From Setophaga petechia (lineage: Eukaryota; Chordata; Aves; Passeriformes; Parulidae): a stretch of DNA of 64,000 nt. The stretch covers positions 6,437,001 through 6,501,000 of the forward strand of contig JANCRA010000032.1 of assembly GCA_024362935.1 (NCBI GenBank), given 5' to 3'. The notes under the pieces were generated by a model. It saw only the letters and a program-made list of their open reading frames with translations, did no database searches and was not told where the DNA came from. Position 1 is the stretch's first letter. Every line of letters begins with the position of its first letter. The position numbers and the translations under genes were made by a program. Below are positions 14,642 to 31,200 of the stretch, piece after piece.

Positions 14642-14669
14642 GCATCCTTGCTCAGTGAAGCAAGGATGC
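14642..14669. repeat. Perfect inverted repeat, 11-bp arms, 6-base loop
   Basis: The left arm gcatccttgct (14642-14652) is the exact reverse complement of agcaaggatgc (14659-14669), separated by cagtga. It lies in intergenic DNA. The stem is too short for a typical microRNA precursor. Confidence 0.8.
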
Positions 14670-15706
14670 AGGACTCACAAACCAAACTGTTCTGTCAAAA
14701 AAGAAAATACTTAGCTCAAAAAATCTGTCAGACTTTCAACACTTTTGACAGCTTCCATATTCAATGCATACAAAACAGACTAAGATGAATGCAATAAAAG
14801 CATCCAAAATATTTCTTTGACATTAAAAATCCCTAATTTGGTATAATAGCCTTAAAGAATTCACACATCTCTTTTATGTAGTTCTCCCTGTCTTGGTTGT
14901 TCTTTAGAAGAAACATCTTCATTAAAGTAAACAAAAATAAACTATTCTTACACTGGATAACATTAGAAACTGTTCTTACATACAGTATAAAATTATGATA
15001 GTACTTTAATGACATGATGAACAGCATATTTTAAAATATGCTGGAAAAATAGCTGTCTTTTAAGCACACAAATATCAAGTGTGTTCATCTGGTATTAGGA
15101 CTGTCATTTCTTGTGACAAGAGCAATTTTTCTCAGCATCTAAAATGAAATGTATATTAATGGTCATAATTACCCAATCATGGAAATTCAGCCATTGTTGT
15201 TATAAGGACATTGCTTTGTAAAATATTTGCCATTAATTTGCCATCTTCTGTTCTTTAATTTCATTAGGAATCCACATGTCTGACATCATTCTAGTTGAAA
15301 AAGAAGTCACATGAAACTGGGTTATTAATATGTTGCTGGATTTTCTTATCATTTGGAAAGCTGCAAACAGCATAGAGTTTATGAACTTCCACTAAATTCA
15401 ACAGAAGAGTTTTAGGTCAGACATAAGCAATCTAAGGAAAGACACTTATCCAAATTTATTAAAAAGTAATTGGCCATATTTTCTTGATTTTGTAGTGAAG
15501 TTACACTTAAAAGATTTGAACTGAGATTTAATCATCGGTAGTGACTTTCTAGGAGATATTTTTCAAGGCAACTAGAAGAATGAAGAATGAGCATTGTTAA
15601 AAGGTAAGAACTTTCTAATAACTCAGAAACCATCCTGTCACACTTTTATCATTTGTACAGTTTAGATCAAAGCACAAATACATGGCTGGGTTGTTTTTTG
15701 TTTGGG

Positions 15707-15727
15707 TTTTTTTTTTTTTTTTTTTTT
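15707..15727. repeat. Run of 21 T
   Basis: A poly-T tract in intergenic DNA. Read on the - strand it would be a poly-A tail, but no retroposon body is recognisable beside it. Confidence 0.85.
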
Positions 15728-16528
15728 GTGTTATTCCTATAGCATTCTTGCTTCATGTCTCTTTTGACTTTAAACTCTACTTTTCTTGTTGGGAAAAACT
15801 GACAGCTGGATCTTGTCTTTCTGTCTTGCAGATGACATGTGCAACCATGTAGCTCAGCATCCCAAGGAACAAGGCTGGACCTACAGGAACAGAAAGTATG
15901 ACACAAAGCACACAGAGAGCCAGAACCTGACACACTTCCTTTACACTCCCTGGACAAGAGGATTGTTCTCTATGAGAAATGCTATTAAGCAGAGTTGAAA
16001 ATGTATCTTGTTTATTGCAGAATTTTCACATGCCTGTAAAACTTTTAAAACCTTAAACATTACAATAGTTTTTAATCCTCCATCAAGCTAATATTCCAAA
16101 CTAGCTCTTGTCTCAATTAAGTCATATGTATATTACTCTGCATTTCTATGGAAGCAGAACTCTGGCACACACTTTAGAAATTATACATTTTTACAGAATT
16201 TTTTTCCAGACCTTCTGTTCAGCATTTGGTTGGACAACAATGATTTACACTAAAGAATTTTGTTTATTTTTAGATACAGATTTGCTTTTATATAGGATAC
16301 TATTCCTCATATGTCAACTTGCAGGTGAGATTATTTAATATTTGCAGTTCAAAATTCATTTTATTGATAGGCACAGTTGACTCTGGGTCCTGCTTGCCTA
16401 ACTTCAGGAGCTCAGGCCTTTTGCAGCTGCAGAGAGCATTGCCACATCATTACTCTCTCCACAGCTTTCTCACTGGCTACACTCACGTGCTTGGAACCTC
16501 AGAAAAATGCAGCTTTTCCTGTTCTGCC

Positions 16529-16559
16529 TAGGGTTAGGGTTACACTTAGGGTTAGGGTT
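16529..16559. repeat. Interstitial telomere-like TTAGGG blocks
   Basis: Two blocks of tagggttagggtt-type sequence (about 16529-16541 and 16547-16559) are separated by a few bases (acac). Each holds two copies of the vertebrate telomere hexamer in the same orientation. The array is short and could be chance or a trace of telomerase-mediated break repair. Confidence 0.75.
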
Positions 16560-17026
16560 CAGAAAACCACAAAGCACTTTATATGAATATTTTATTGGGA
16601 AAAGTACTTTTAAAAGCTGCAGGATTCCAATTATACTTTATCACTTGAGTATGCATGCCCACAATAACAAGATTTTATAATAATATTACTGTGACCCCAA
16701 CACATGTGGAGCTGGTCGGTGTTATACATTATACACACTGTAGGCTCCAACAATTCTCCTTGGAGGAAACTCTACTGGAGAGAGAATACTTAAAACCAAG
16801 AAATTTCAGGAGTTTGATGGTAATGGAACATAAATGCTTTACTTGATAGAGATTGCACTTAGGTATGGTGCTTAAATGTATTTCTTAATTAAAGCCTTAG
16901 GACTATTCATTCCGTGGTTACACTTACAATATCCTTTAGTACTTACTTTGCTACTGCATAAATGTATCTGAGACAATTATTTCACCTGTATCTGGCTGGA
17001 ACCCAATACTAGATACCCATCACAAT

Positions 17027-17076
17027 ATTGGTGGTGTTGGTAGTGTTGGTAGTGTTTGGTAGATTGGTAGTGTTTC
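17027..17076. repeat. Degenerate GGTAGTGTT minisatellite
   Basis: Four to five imperfect units of ttggtagtg-like sequence in tandem. The short frame that starts here reads it as a V/L-rich peptide, which I do not regard as a gene. Confidence 0.75.
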
Positions 17077-17446
17077 TATTTTACAGACACCTGCAGGATC
17101 ACTCTCCACAGCATATGGAGGTAGCCAGGAGCCTGTGGCAGGATGTATTTGTGATTGAGTCTAAATGTATCCCACAGTACCAAAAGCTTTTGTTGCCTAA
17201 GGCTGCTCACTGACTTACAGTCAGATCAAGCTTAATTCAGTCACCAAGAGATGAATGCAGTTTTAAAATTCAAGAAGCCTCAAAGTGACACCTTGGTCTG
17301 TCCAGAGTGTTCTTTCAGTTCTCCAAAGTATGCATTTTTCTGAATGAGGAATACAGGTTGGTATCTAAGGATAGCAATAGCTATCAAATGTAACTTTCAA
17401 CTCAAAATATTTTAACATCTTTTGGAACAAAGAGATTGTGTTTTGT

Positions 17447-17461
17447 CCAGCAGAGGGAGAC
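17447..17461 (+). promoter_or_regulatory. CTCF-like motif in intergenic DNA
   Basis: CCAGCAGAGGGAGAC resembles the core of the vertebrate CTCF consensus (CCASYAGRKGGCRS), with A in place of C after the GGG. It lies about 0.9 kb left of the ERV cluster and 5 kb left of SULT1C. This is motif evidence only, with no proof of binding. Confidence 0.35.
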
Positions 17462-18335
17462 CCGAGTTTAAGAGAAATGTAATACAAAGATGAAGCATAA
17501 CACAGAGACACATTCATTCAAATGTATCCGATATAAATTTTAATTTATAAGAAATAGTACTTTTTATTATATAGACCATTAAGTGCAGGCAAAATACTAA
17601 GTTAATCAGACTTAAAACCATATCATAGTGCTTGATACTGATGTAGGATTTGTAGCCTTCATCCCAGTTGAAGTCTGATACTATGGAAATAATAAAAGAA
17701 AACAAAGACAAGCAAAAATAAAACCAAATTCAATAATAAAACAAGCACAATGTGTTTTGGATGAGGAAACCCCAGCCACCAGTTTGCACTCAGGAAAAGG
17801 TGAAAGGAAACCTGGAGGAAGCTCTCTACAGAGACTTTTTCTTATAGTGGTCCTGTAAATCATGGCTCCAGAGAAGAAATCCAGTTCCTGGACCAGCCAG
17901 TTCCACCTTCACCTCCCTTTTTCAGAACTGAAGAAATTAATCACTCATTGCCTACTTCAAAAGCAGTTTTAAAGCTACAGGCAGTGATTTTTGACCTCAC
18001 TGCAGCTTATCTGGCACAGAGCATTGTCCAAGGGCTACTCAGATTCACAGCTGCAATAGAAAAGAGACGCTCAATAAGCAGTCTTGGGTTTTCTTTGTCA
18101 TACACACAAATGATAGGCTTTGGGGATTACTGCTTTATCAGGATGGTTGCATAACTGAGAGTAGTGAGCAATGTTACAAACCAGTAAATGACATGCCAGG
18201 TACAAGAAGAACAAGCAGAACCAGCACAGGGCTTAACACAGAGAGGAAAATGGCAAATCTTCCCATGAGACAACTTGAAAGTAAAAAGAAAAATTTTGTA
18301 CCTTACTCAAATTTTGTACCTTACCCTTCTGTGCT

Positions 18336-18778
18336 TGTTGTGGTTTAATTAATCATTCTGATGTTGTCAGCCTTCAGAAGAAAAACTTGGTGTAAGAGTC
18401 AGAAAAAGATCAAGTGGTTGACCAAAGACCAAAAGAATATTCCATAACATATGATGTCTACTCAGCAATAAAAGCTAAGAGAAAGGAGGAGAAAGAGAGG
18501 CATTCCTAATTTACACTGCTTGCCTTTCAGAGCAACCACTACATGTCCTGAAGCCCTGATTCCCAGGAAGTGCTGTACAAAACCTGCTGTGGGGAAGTAG
18601 AGAATAAAATCTTTCAGTTTTCACATACATGACCCTTGCTTTTGCTTTAGTAAACTGCGTGATCTCAACACAGAAGGTATTTTTCCCTCTTATTTTCTTT
18701 CCCACTGTCCTGCTGAGTAGGGGAGTGATGGAGGAATTTGGTGGGCAGCTGGTATCCAAAGTCAACTCAACACAGTCA
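18336..18778 (+). mobile_element. Endogenous retrovirus LTR (degraded, about 440 bp)
   Basis: Begins with TGTTGTGG at 18336 and ends with CA at 18774 or 18778, the TG...CA ends expected of an LTR. Inside are a TATA-like element (caataaaagct, about 18465-18475) and an AATAAA poly(A) signal near 18603, in the order expected for U3-R-U5. The 3' part (gctgagtaggggagtgatgg...) matches the left-edge fragment at 150-235. A primer-binding site follows at once, which makes this a 5' LTR. No open retroviral gene remains downstream. Confidence 0.75.
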
Positions 18779-18782
18779 TTTT

Positions 18783-18800
18783 TGGCACCCAACATGGGGC
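18783..18800 (+). other. Retroviral primer-binding site, lysine-tRNA type
   Basis: TGGCACCCAACATGGGGC matches the 18-base site complementary to the 3' end of tRNA-Lys(1,2) at 16 of 18 positions. Both differences are CG-to-CA changes, the normal result of CpG methylation decay. It lies 4-8 bases after the LTR end, the standard position, and points to a betaretrovirus/ERVK-like source. Confidence 0.75.
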
Positions 18801-19239
18801 TCAAGATAAGAGCAGTTTTGTATTAACTGTGCTGTAGCTATAGCAGGTATTACATGGCAAGCTCCTGTGCAGGTCACAGCTTGCTGGCTGTGCTGCTTCT
18901 CTCTTTATTTTGTGAACATGTTAAGACAAATAATGTCTCTGTATTTTGCCCTGGAACTGCTGGCTTTGCTGTCCTGTATCTGCCTTGTGGGGACGATGCA
19001 GGAATACATCTCTCCTATCTGGGACTGATGTGCGTGGTTTATTAGTCAGGCTCACAAGGTCCTTGTTCACCCTCACATGAGATTTCATACTAATAATTAA
19101 TATTGCCAGCATATTATGGAGCTTATGGAATCTGGTATCAATCCCCAGGAGCAAGAAATCAAACCGAGAAGGCAAGAGACCAGCACAAATGATTAAAAAA
19201 CGGCTGATCAGACTAAAGGGAAAGGAGGAAGTCCACAGA
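18801..19239 (+). mobile_element. Probable remnant of ERV leader or internal sequence
   Basis: Sequence between the primer-binding site and the CR1 remnant. It carries no frame of convincing length and no recognisable gag, pol or env motif. It may be ERV leader cut by the CR1, or unrelated flank. The exact border with the CR1 piece is uncertain. Confidence 0.35.
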
Positions 19240-20980
19240 TAGCAGAGAAAAGAACAGGTAACCTGGCATGATTAGTCAACCTGGCAAGTCAGGTTGTATG
19301 GGGATGGGGTGAGGCAGGCCAAGGTAAAGCTGGAGCTGAACATGGCAAACAACATAAAGAGTAACAAGGGCTTCTATAGGTATGTTAACCAGAAAAAGAA
19401 GGTTATAGAAGGTAAACTTGCAACAATAAACAATGATGGAAAACCGGTAACAATGGGGGAGGAGAAAGCTGAGGTGCTCAAAGACTTCTGCCTCTGTCTC
19501 CAATGGCAACCTCTCTTGCCACTTTCTTGAGTTGATGGACAGCAGGATGGGAACTGAGGGAACAAAGTCCCTTCCACTGTAAGGAAAAAATCGGGTTCAT
19601 GATTATCTTAGGAACCTGAACCTAAAGTCTGTGGGACCTAAAGACCTAGATCCCAGAATCCTAATAGAATTGGCTGATGCAGTTGCCAAGCCACTCTCCA
19701 TGGCAGTCAGATGAAGCCTCAGGTGACTGGGAAAAGGACAAAGTTGTACCTGTCTTTAAAAAGTGCAGAAAGGAGGACCCTGGGAGCTACCAAACTGTGT
19801 GGAAGCTGTCCTCAGGCACATGGAGGACAGGGAGGTGATTAGGGACAGTCAGTATGACTTCACCAAGGGCAAGCCCTGCCTGAACAATATGGTGGCCTGC
19901 TCTGACAGAGTGACCATTTCAGTGGAAAAGAAAAAGGTTACAGATGTCATTTATCTGGACTTATGTAAACATAAGTTTTAAACACATTCCCCCGCAAAAT
20001 CTTTCTCTGTAAATTGAAGAGAGTTGAATTTGATGGGTGAACTGTTAGATGGATAAGAAAGTGGTTGAACAGTAGCATCCAGAATGTATTGGTCAGTGGC
20101 TCAGAGTCCTCATGGACATCAGTGACAAGTCTCTCAGGAGTCCATACTGGGACCAGGGTTATTTCATATCTTCATTAATGACAAAGGATTGAGTGCACCC
20201 TCAGCAACTGTGTCAATGACACAAAGCTGAGTGGTGCTGTTGACACATCTGAGGGACCAGACGCCATCCAGTGGGATCTGGACAGGCTTGAGAAGTGGGC
20301 CCATGGGAATCTCATGAGATTTAACAAGACCAAGCACAAGGTACCACACTTGGGTTGGGGCATCTCAATACAGCCTGTATCAATACAGGCTGGATGGGGA
20401 TAAACAGATAGAGAGTAGCCCTGGGGAGAACTTGGGGGGTGCTGATGGATGAGAGCCTGGACATGACCCAGCAATGTGCACCTGCAGCCCAGAAAGCCAT
20501 ATGTGTCCTGGGCTGCATCCAGAGGAGGCTGGGAAGTGCATTCAGGGAGGTGATTCTGCCCCTCTGCTCTGCACTGGTGAGACTCCACCAGGAACGCTGC
20601 ATCCAGCTCTGGGGTCCCCAGCACAGGAAGGACATGGACCTGATTGAGCAAGTCCTGTGGAGGCCACCAAGACAATCAGAGGGATGGAGCACCTCTCCTA
20701 TAAGGAAAGGTTGAGGGAACTGGAATTGCTCTGCCTGGAGAAGAGAAGACTTCAGGGTGACCAAACTGTGGCCATGAAGTACCTGAAGGGAATCTACAAG
20801 AAAGATGGAGAGAGATATTGGACAAGGGCATAGAATGACAGGACAAGGGGGCTTCAAACTGAAAGAGAGTAGGTTTAGATAAGTTGTTAGGAAGAAATTC
20901 TTAACTGTGAGGGTAGTGAGACAGTAGAACAGGCTGCCCAGAGAAATTGGAAATGCCCCATCCATAAGATGGAGTTTATT
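19240..20980 (+). mobile_element. CR1 LINE remnant (broken ORF2, 3' half)
   Basis: A long CR1 non-LTR retrotransposon piece on the + strand. Frames broken by stops and shifts still show pieces typical of CR1 ORF2: KGFYRYVNQKKK near 19365, MGEEKAEVLKDFC near 19455, FTKGKPCLNNMVACSD near 19860, VIYLDLCKHKF near 19950, then a block of reverse-transcriptase sequence including [15 protein letters not shown] near 20605. DNA such as acatggacctgattgagca and gaaatgccccatcc is characteristic of the CR1 3' region. It stops before the usual 3' tail. No intact protein is possible. The long antisense frames here (up to 239 codons) are shadows of the repeat. Confidence 0.85.
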
Positions 20981-20999
20981 TTCCCCATAGCACTCCCAC

Positions 21000-21165
21000 A
21001 GTGCTAGTAAGTATAAGTGCAGTAGGCTTACATACAGCAACCACCTGTGGACTGAAGCCCTGCTTCCTGGGAGGTGGATGGATCACCTGCTGATGGGAAG
21101 TAGAGAATAAATTTTTGGGATGTTTTTTCCTTTGCCTGTACACACAGGATCTTTGCAATTTAGAT
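21000..21165 (+). mobile_element. Second ERV LTR fragment
   Basis: The stretch ctgaagccctgcttcctggg ... gggaagtagagaataaa (21050-21110) matches the R region of the LTR at 18546-18608, in the same orientation. The middle differs (ggaggtggatgg against a shorter version), so the two LTRs are probably from related but different copies rather than the two ends of one provirus. The U3 part and the 3' end are missing. Confidence 0.6.
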
Positions 21166-22453
21166 TAGATATTAGGAAGAAAATTAATTATTCCAACTCT
21201 GCTGTCAATGAGAGAGACAAATTAATAACCTTGCTGGAGCTATTGACTGACATTTTATGTTGTTGCCAGTAAAGAATCAATCTTTACATGAGAATTCCAA
21301 ATGTTTTTATTTCACAGGATTTGAACAGATTTCACAAACCATGCCAGAAAAAGTGCTCAGCTGTTGGTTGCTGCTGCACTTCCTCCTTTACTTTCCTCAT
21401 ACTGATAGGAAGAATGCAATCTCCACCCACACAAGTTTTCAACCTACTTGTGCCTGAAGATTTAAGTTCCTGCATAGTTGTCAACACAGCCAAAGACTGA
21501 AGACATTTAAGCAGGAAAAATTCTCAGGCAAGTTTCTTTTTCCTTCATTTTTTAAAAAAATTTCTTTAGTGACTGCCCAGGCACCAATCCAACATCTCAC
21601 TCCGCTCAGCTGAATCTGTAGGAAATTGCTATGAGTAAACAAGAAAACTAAAGAAAATATTCTAGCAATATTTGCTGTTGGGATTGAAATGTCTTTTTTT
21701 CTGGATAATATTTTTAGTTGAGATTATTTCTATAGCCTCCCATTAAGCACAGCTTTCTTCTGACCAGATTCTGTAGCTCTGAAAGTTATGCTTAAGAAGT
21801 CTTCCTGGGAGAAATTCAGAAATCAATAACGAGTTATTGTAAAACAGATTGATTCACATAATCAAAGTCTAACAACCTTTAGTTAATGATCAATCTAGTT
21901 TAGGTTATTTACAGGCAACATATTTCAAAACACAGCAAAGAGTTCCAAGAGTGCGAAGATCCAGGAACGAAACACAGAAAAGGTCTGTAAATATTTTTGT
22001 GAGTATAAGACACAAAGGGTGTTAGCAGGCGTTTCTGTTTATTTTCTTCACAGAGGAAGGGTTGGGTCCTCTGTGCTGATTTCATTACCTGCTGTTATTC
22101 TCTGCCTTCTTTTGAAGAGATTACTTTTTTTTTTTGCCTTTAGAAGCCTTCATACCAATCATCAGAATTTTACATGAATGTGTTTGATATGAGAATAATG
22201 ACTTTTTTCTCTTCTTGTGTCTGAGTAAACAAAGTGGTTTTCAGAGACACAGAAAACTACCACTAGAAATATACCATGCATTTCTGAAAATGAGATCCAG
22301 CTTTAAGGGGTCTATATATATCCAGATAAACCAAATCATGGCAAAAAGAAATCAGAGGACATGGAATTTTGTCAATAAGAGAGACCTCAAGATGAGTAAA
22401 TTCAGATTTTTTTTCAGAGCAGCCATGTTAATTCTAAGCCTTTCTTCATGCAG
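21166..22453. other. 5' flank of SULT1C, no gene supported
   Basis: AT-rich, with no coding frame I recognise. It may contain the SULT1C promoter and one or more untranslated first exons, since an acceptor-like sequence (tttcttcatgcag, ending 22453) lies just before the start codon. A TATA-like tctatatatatcc lies at about 22310-22322, but I cannot tie it to a transcription start. Confidence 0.45.
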
Positions 22454-22464
22454 TTCTCATTGCC

Positions 22465-28030
<5,566 letters not shown>

Positions 28031-28249
28031 TTACTTGCAATTGAAATTTATGATCTTCATCTTTTCCCATGTCATATATTTTGCTTTTCTTTCACAAAAT
28101 GCCAGTGTCCCTAAGATCTTCCTTTCACACATCACTGATTTTTCATTATTGGGAGAGTGCCCAAATTATGCCAAAGTTTAAATCTCCCTCAAGAAAATAA
28201 CTCCACTGGACAATTCTCAGCCACCCCCACCACAGTTACTTTCAGCATT

Positions 28250-28255
28250 AATAAA
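28250..28255 (+). terminator. SULT1C poly(A) signal AATAAA
   Basis: A canonical AATAAA 220 bases after the SULT1C stop codon. It gives a plausible short 3' UTR of about 240 bases. Confidence 0.6.
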
Positions 28256-28279
28256 AATATTTCAAAGATGCTGTGGGTT

Positions 28280-31200
28280 TTGATCTTTGTAAAACTGCAG
28301 TTGATATTACTGGCATTTTCAAATCAAACTCTAACAGAAACTAGGAGCCAACAGGAAAAAAGGTGTTAAAATAATGCAGCAGATTGTATGAACCTTAATT
28401 AATAAATAACAATATATAAATTTAAAGGTGGTCAAGTATAAAGAGAGGAACAGAAGTGCACAATGTAGAATAAATTTCATTTTCTCTCATTTTAAGTTGG
28501 ACATAAGAAATGCTGTTGAAATGAAAGCAACATTTTCAAAAACACCAAACACCCATTACTTCCTTTGATAAAAATTGCTGAAGGACTATATAGAGGCATT
28601 TATTTACAGTCTAGCTGTGGGCACAGTAGTCCTTATTGCATCTCACATTTGCTTTCTGAACTGGACATCATAATGTTCTTGTAACATTTGGAAAATTCTG
28701 AGTTGGTATGAACCAGGTGAAGAGTCAATGCTGCAAATGCCATTTCCCTCTTCACTGTTGTAAAAGTGTTCATCAGACACTTCATGTCATTGCCTTCTCC
28801 TTTACCTTATCAATCAAATATATAAATAGCTTGTTGAGGCTCTTAGTTGCAATAGGGCCTGGTAGATACTGGAAAATAAAAACCAGTTTTGCTTCAGCAT
28901 TAGTACCATAACTACAGGCTTGCTTTGAGCTTGTGCAAAAGAAACTAAAGCAATTCATAACCCATTTAATTATAGGCAACTGTTACTAATCCACTTTTGG
29001 ATTTAAAGTGCCATCATGGAGTTGGCATGCAAAAAAGGCCACTTCCTGATTAACTGAGTTTGCACTCTGAATGTTAGAGGGAACAGAATGAAGATTACAG
29101 CAGCTAAAGGAAAGTATGCCTTAGTCTCATTTACTCTAGTTTAGTCAAGTTTAATACAAAAATGTTTGCCGGGGATATTTTCTCTTTAGCTCATGGAGAG
29201 TTAAAAGTAAGCTAAAAAGCTGTAGCAATATAAGCAGCTGCCAAGTGCAAAGCTCATTTCAGGCTACTTATTTAATCCACATATTGCAGTCATTAATGCA
29301 GCCATAAAGGGCAGCACATATCTAAAGTGAATGCAATCATAAAGGGCAGCAATACCTTGCATCAGTTTGAAAACAAACAAAAAGTTGCCTGGTAAATGTA
29401 GGAGTTAAATTGTCCTGGCCCACAGAGTTTTCCCCAAAAATGCTGCAATCACTGAAACTGGAAGCGTGTATTTACTACATTAGTGTAATTTTTTTTTAAA
29501 ACTTCAGGTCCACAGATTCCTGCCCACAAAGAAAGGATGTCTCAGTAAAATGACTACCTGAGAAAAAATTATCTGTCAGAGGCACTGCTGTTCATCACAG
29601 TGAGAGCAAGGCTAAATACCAGCTTGAGGAGCTTTCTGCTACTTGTTTGGGTTTTGTTTAAGATTAACTTGATTTACTGTCTCACTAGTATGAAGAAAAA
29701 GTGTTGCCTGCTCTTTCAGATATTTCCACTGTCTTGGGTTGCTCTATGAAACTACATGAGTCAGCACAGTTTGTCAATCTAATCCTCATTCAGTGCCACA
29801 AGAGGTATCAGTAAATGGAAAACATGCTTAACTCAGGAGCTTGGTGACATTTTATAAGCAGTGGAGTACAAAAGGTCACACAGATAACCTGTTTGCTCCT
29901 CCCTTGAAATCTCAAAACTATCAGAAAAGCAAAATGCTGACAGTGGCTGAAATCTTATTTGAAAAGGGAGTTGCATAGCAGCTGCAAGGATAGAGGCACC
30001 ATATTATAAGGGACTAGAATCACACTGGGAAAGTCACCTTTGCTCTCACTTCCTTAGGTAACTTTTCACCCAGCTGCAATTCAGCTGCTATAAACCACAG
30101 ATAAAAAGTACCACAGGTCAGATTGCAGTCCTGAATACAAAAGGGGAAAAACAAACACTTGATCTGTGGCTACATAAAAAGGAGCTTTTCTTACGCTATT
30201 GATATTATCTGTCTATATATTCAGACAGGAATCTTAACTATTTTGACAAAATATAGCTGGCAGGAGGATAGAAAAATGGAGACTCTCTGCTTTTTATGCC
30301 TTCTCAAGCCACCATAGCTGAGAGATCAACTTAGAGATTCAATCATGATTTGGAAAATGTTCACTAGTGTAAAACTACAGGGAGTAGTTTATTGTTACCA
30401 GTAAAAATTATTTGACCTGTAGTTATGAAGAAAATTTGGGAAAAAGGTTAATGGGTTGCAGGCATCCCTCAAAGGTCATAGATTCTACCATGGTTTGGTG
30501 TCTATTTTGACTGTATGTGACTGTAAGGCTCATCTAGAGTGCCTTTAACTTCTATATCTTTAGGTCTGACAGTTGCTATGTACAGAAGAGCTTTAAAGGA
30601 TGCATATGGAGATTTTCTTACTAATACAAACAAAAGTAGGTAAAAGATTTAATATATTTTTATGTAAGATACTGTAAATCAATGAGCACCTGCAGAAGGA
30701 GATTGTATGTGTACAGCCACATTATTTCAAATAATTAAACTATTGTCACACTTCTGATGCAAACACATGACTCTGTTTACTGTGCAGATAAAACTGTACA
30801 GAAATATATTAGACATAATTCCTAAAAATATATCCATGCATTATTTTCATCCAGTTATCTAGATGCACAGCTTTACTAACCTTCTCAGATGCAACATCCT
30901 CAGTATCAGTTTAACAAGACTTGTGTCAGTTTAGCAAATGCAATCCCACAGCAACTTCTTTGATGCTGCTTGTTTCTTCTTTTAGAAGAAAGTGTCCCTG
31001 CTGGGTTTTGATAGTACAGAACTTTGTTATTCATCTCTAAAAAATGTTTCAAGGCCAGTGTTGATTAAATGCATGTTAACTGTTCATGTGGTTCTGTTTT
31101 GCAGCTCTGCATTAACAACTACCAAAACAAATCCTCCCATCGGCATGACCAAAGATTCCTGCTTCAATACAGACTATTTAAAAGACACTGCTGTATTAAT

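Larger units (their letters stand above)
236..18335. other. Intergenic region, no supported gene
   Basis: AT-rich DNA with only short frames on either strand. None shows a recognisable protein family or a chain of frames joined by plausible splice sites. By synteny with other vertebrates the next gene to the left should be SLC5A7, but I found no exon of it. It contains simple repeats (listed separately), a mildly CpG-rich patch around 8.64-8.78 kb, a telomere-like motif pair at 16.53 kb and a CTCF-like motif at 17.45 kb. Non-coding RNA exons could be present and would not be visible to me. Confidence 0.6.

Noticed and set aside
15786..15998. Exon-like segment after a good acceptor (tctgtcttgcag at about 15831)
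   Set aside because: There is no conserved protein, no partner exons, and opposite-strand frames are equally long. It could be a non-coding exon but cannot be supported.
1..18300. SLC5A7 exons, expected by synteny on this side
   Set aside because: No frame resembles a choline transporter, so the gene presumably lies outside the window.
19294..19981. Possible functional reverse-transcriptase gene
   Set aside because: CR1 ORF2 frames are interrupted by stops and frameshifts and the element is truncated at both ends.
20321..21040. 239-codon and 166-codon frames on the - strand
   Set aside because: They lie antisense to the CR1 remnant and second LTR piece and have no recognisable domain.
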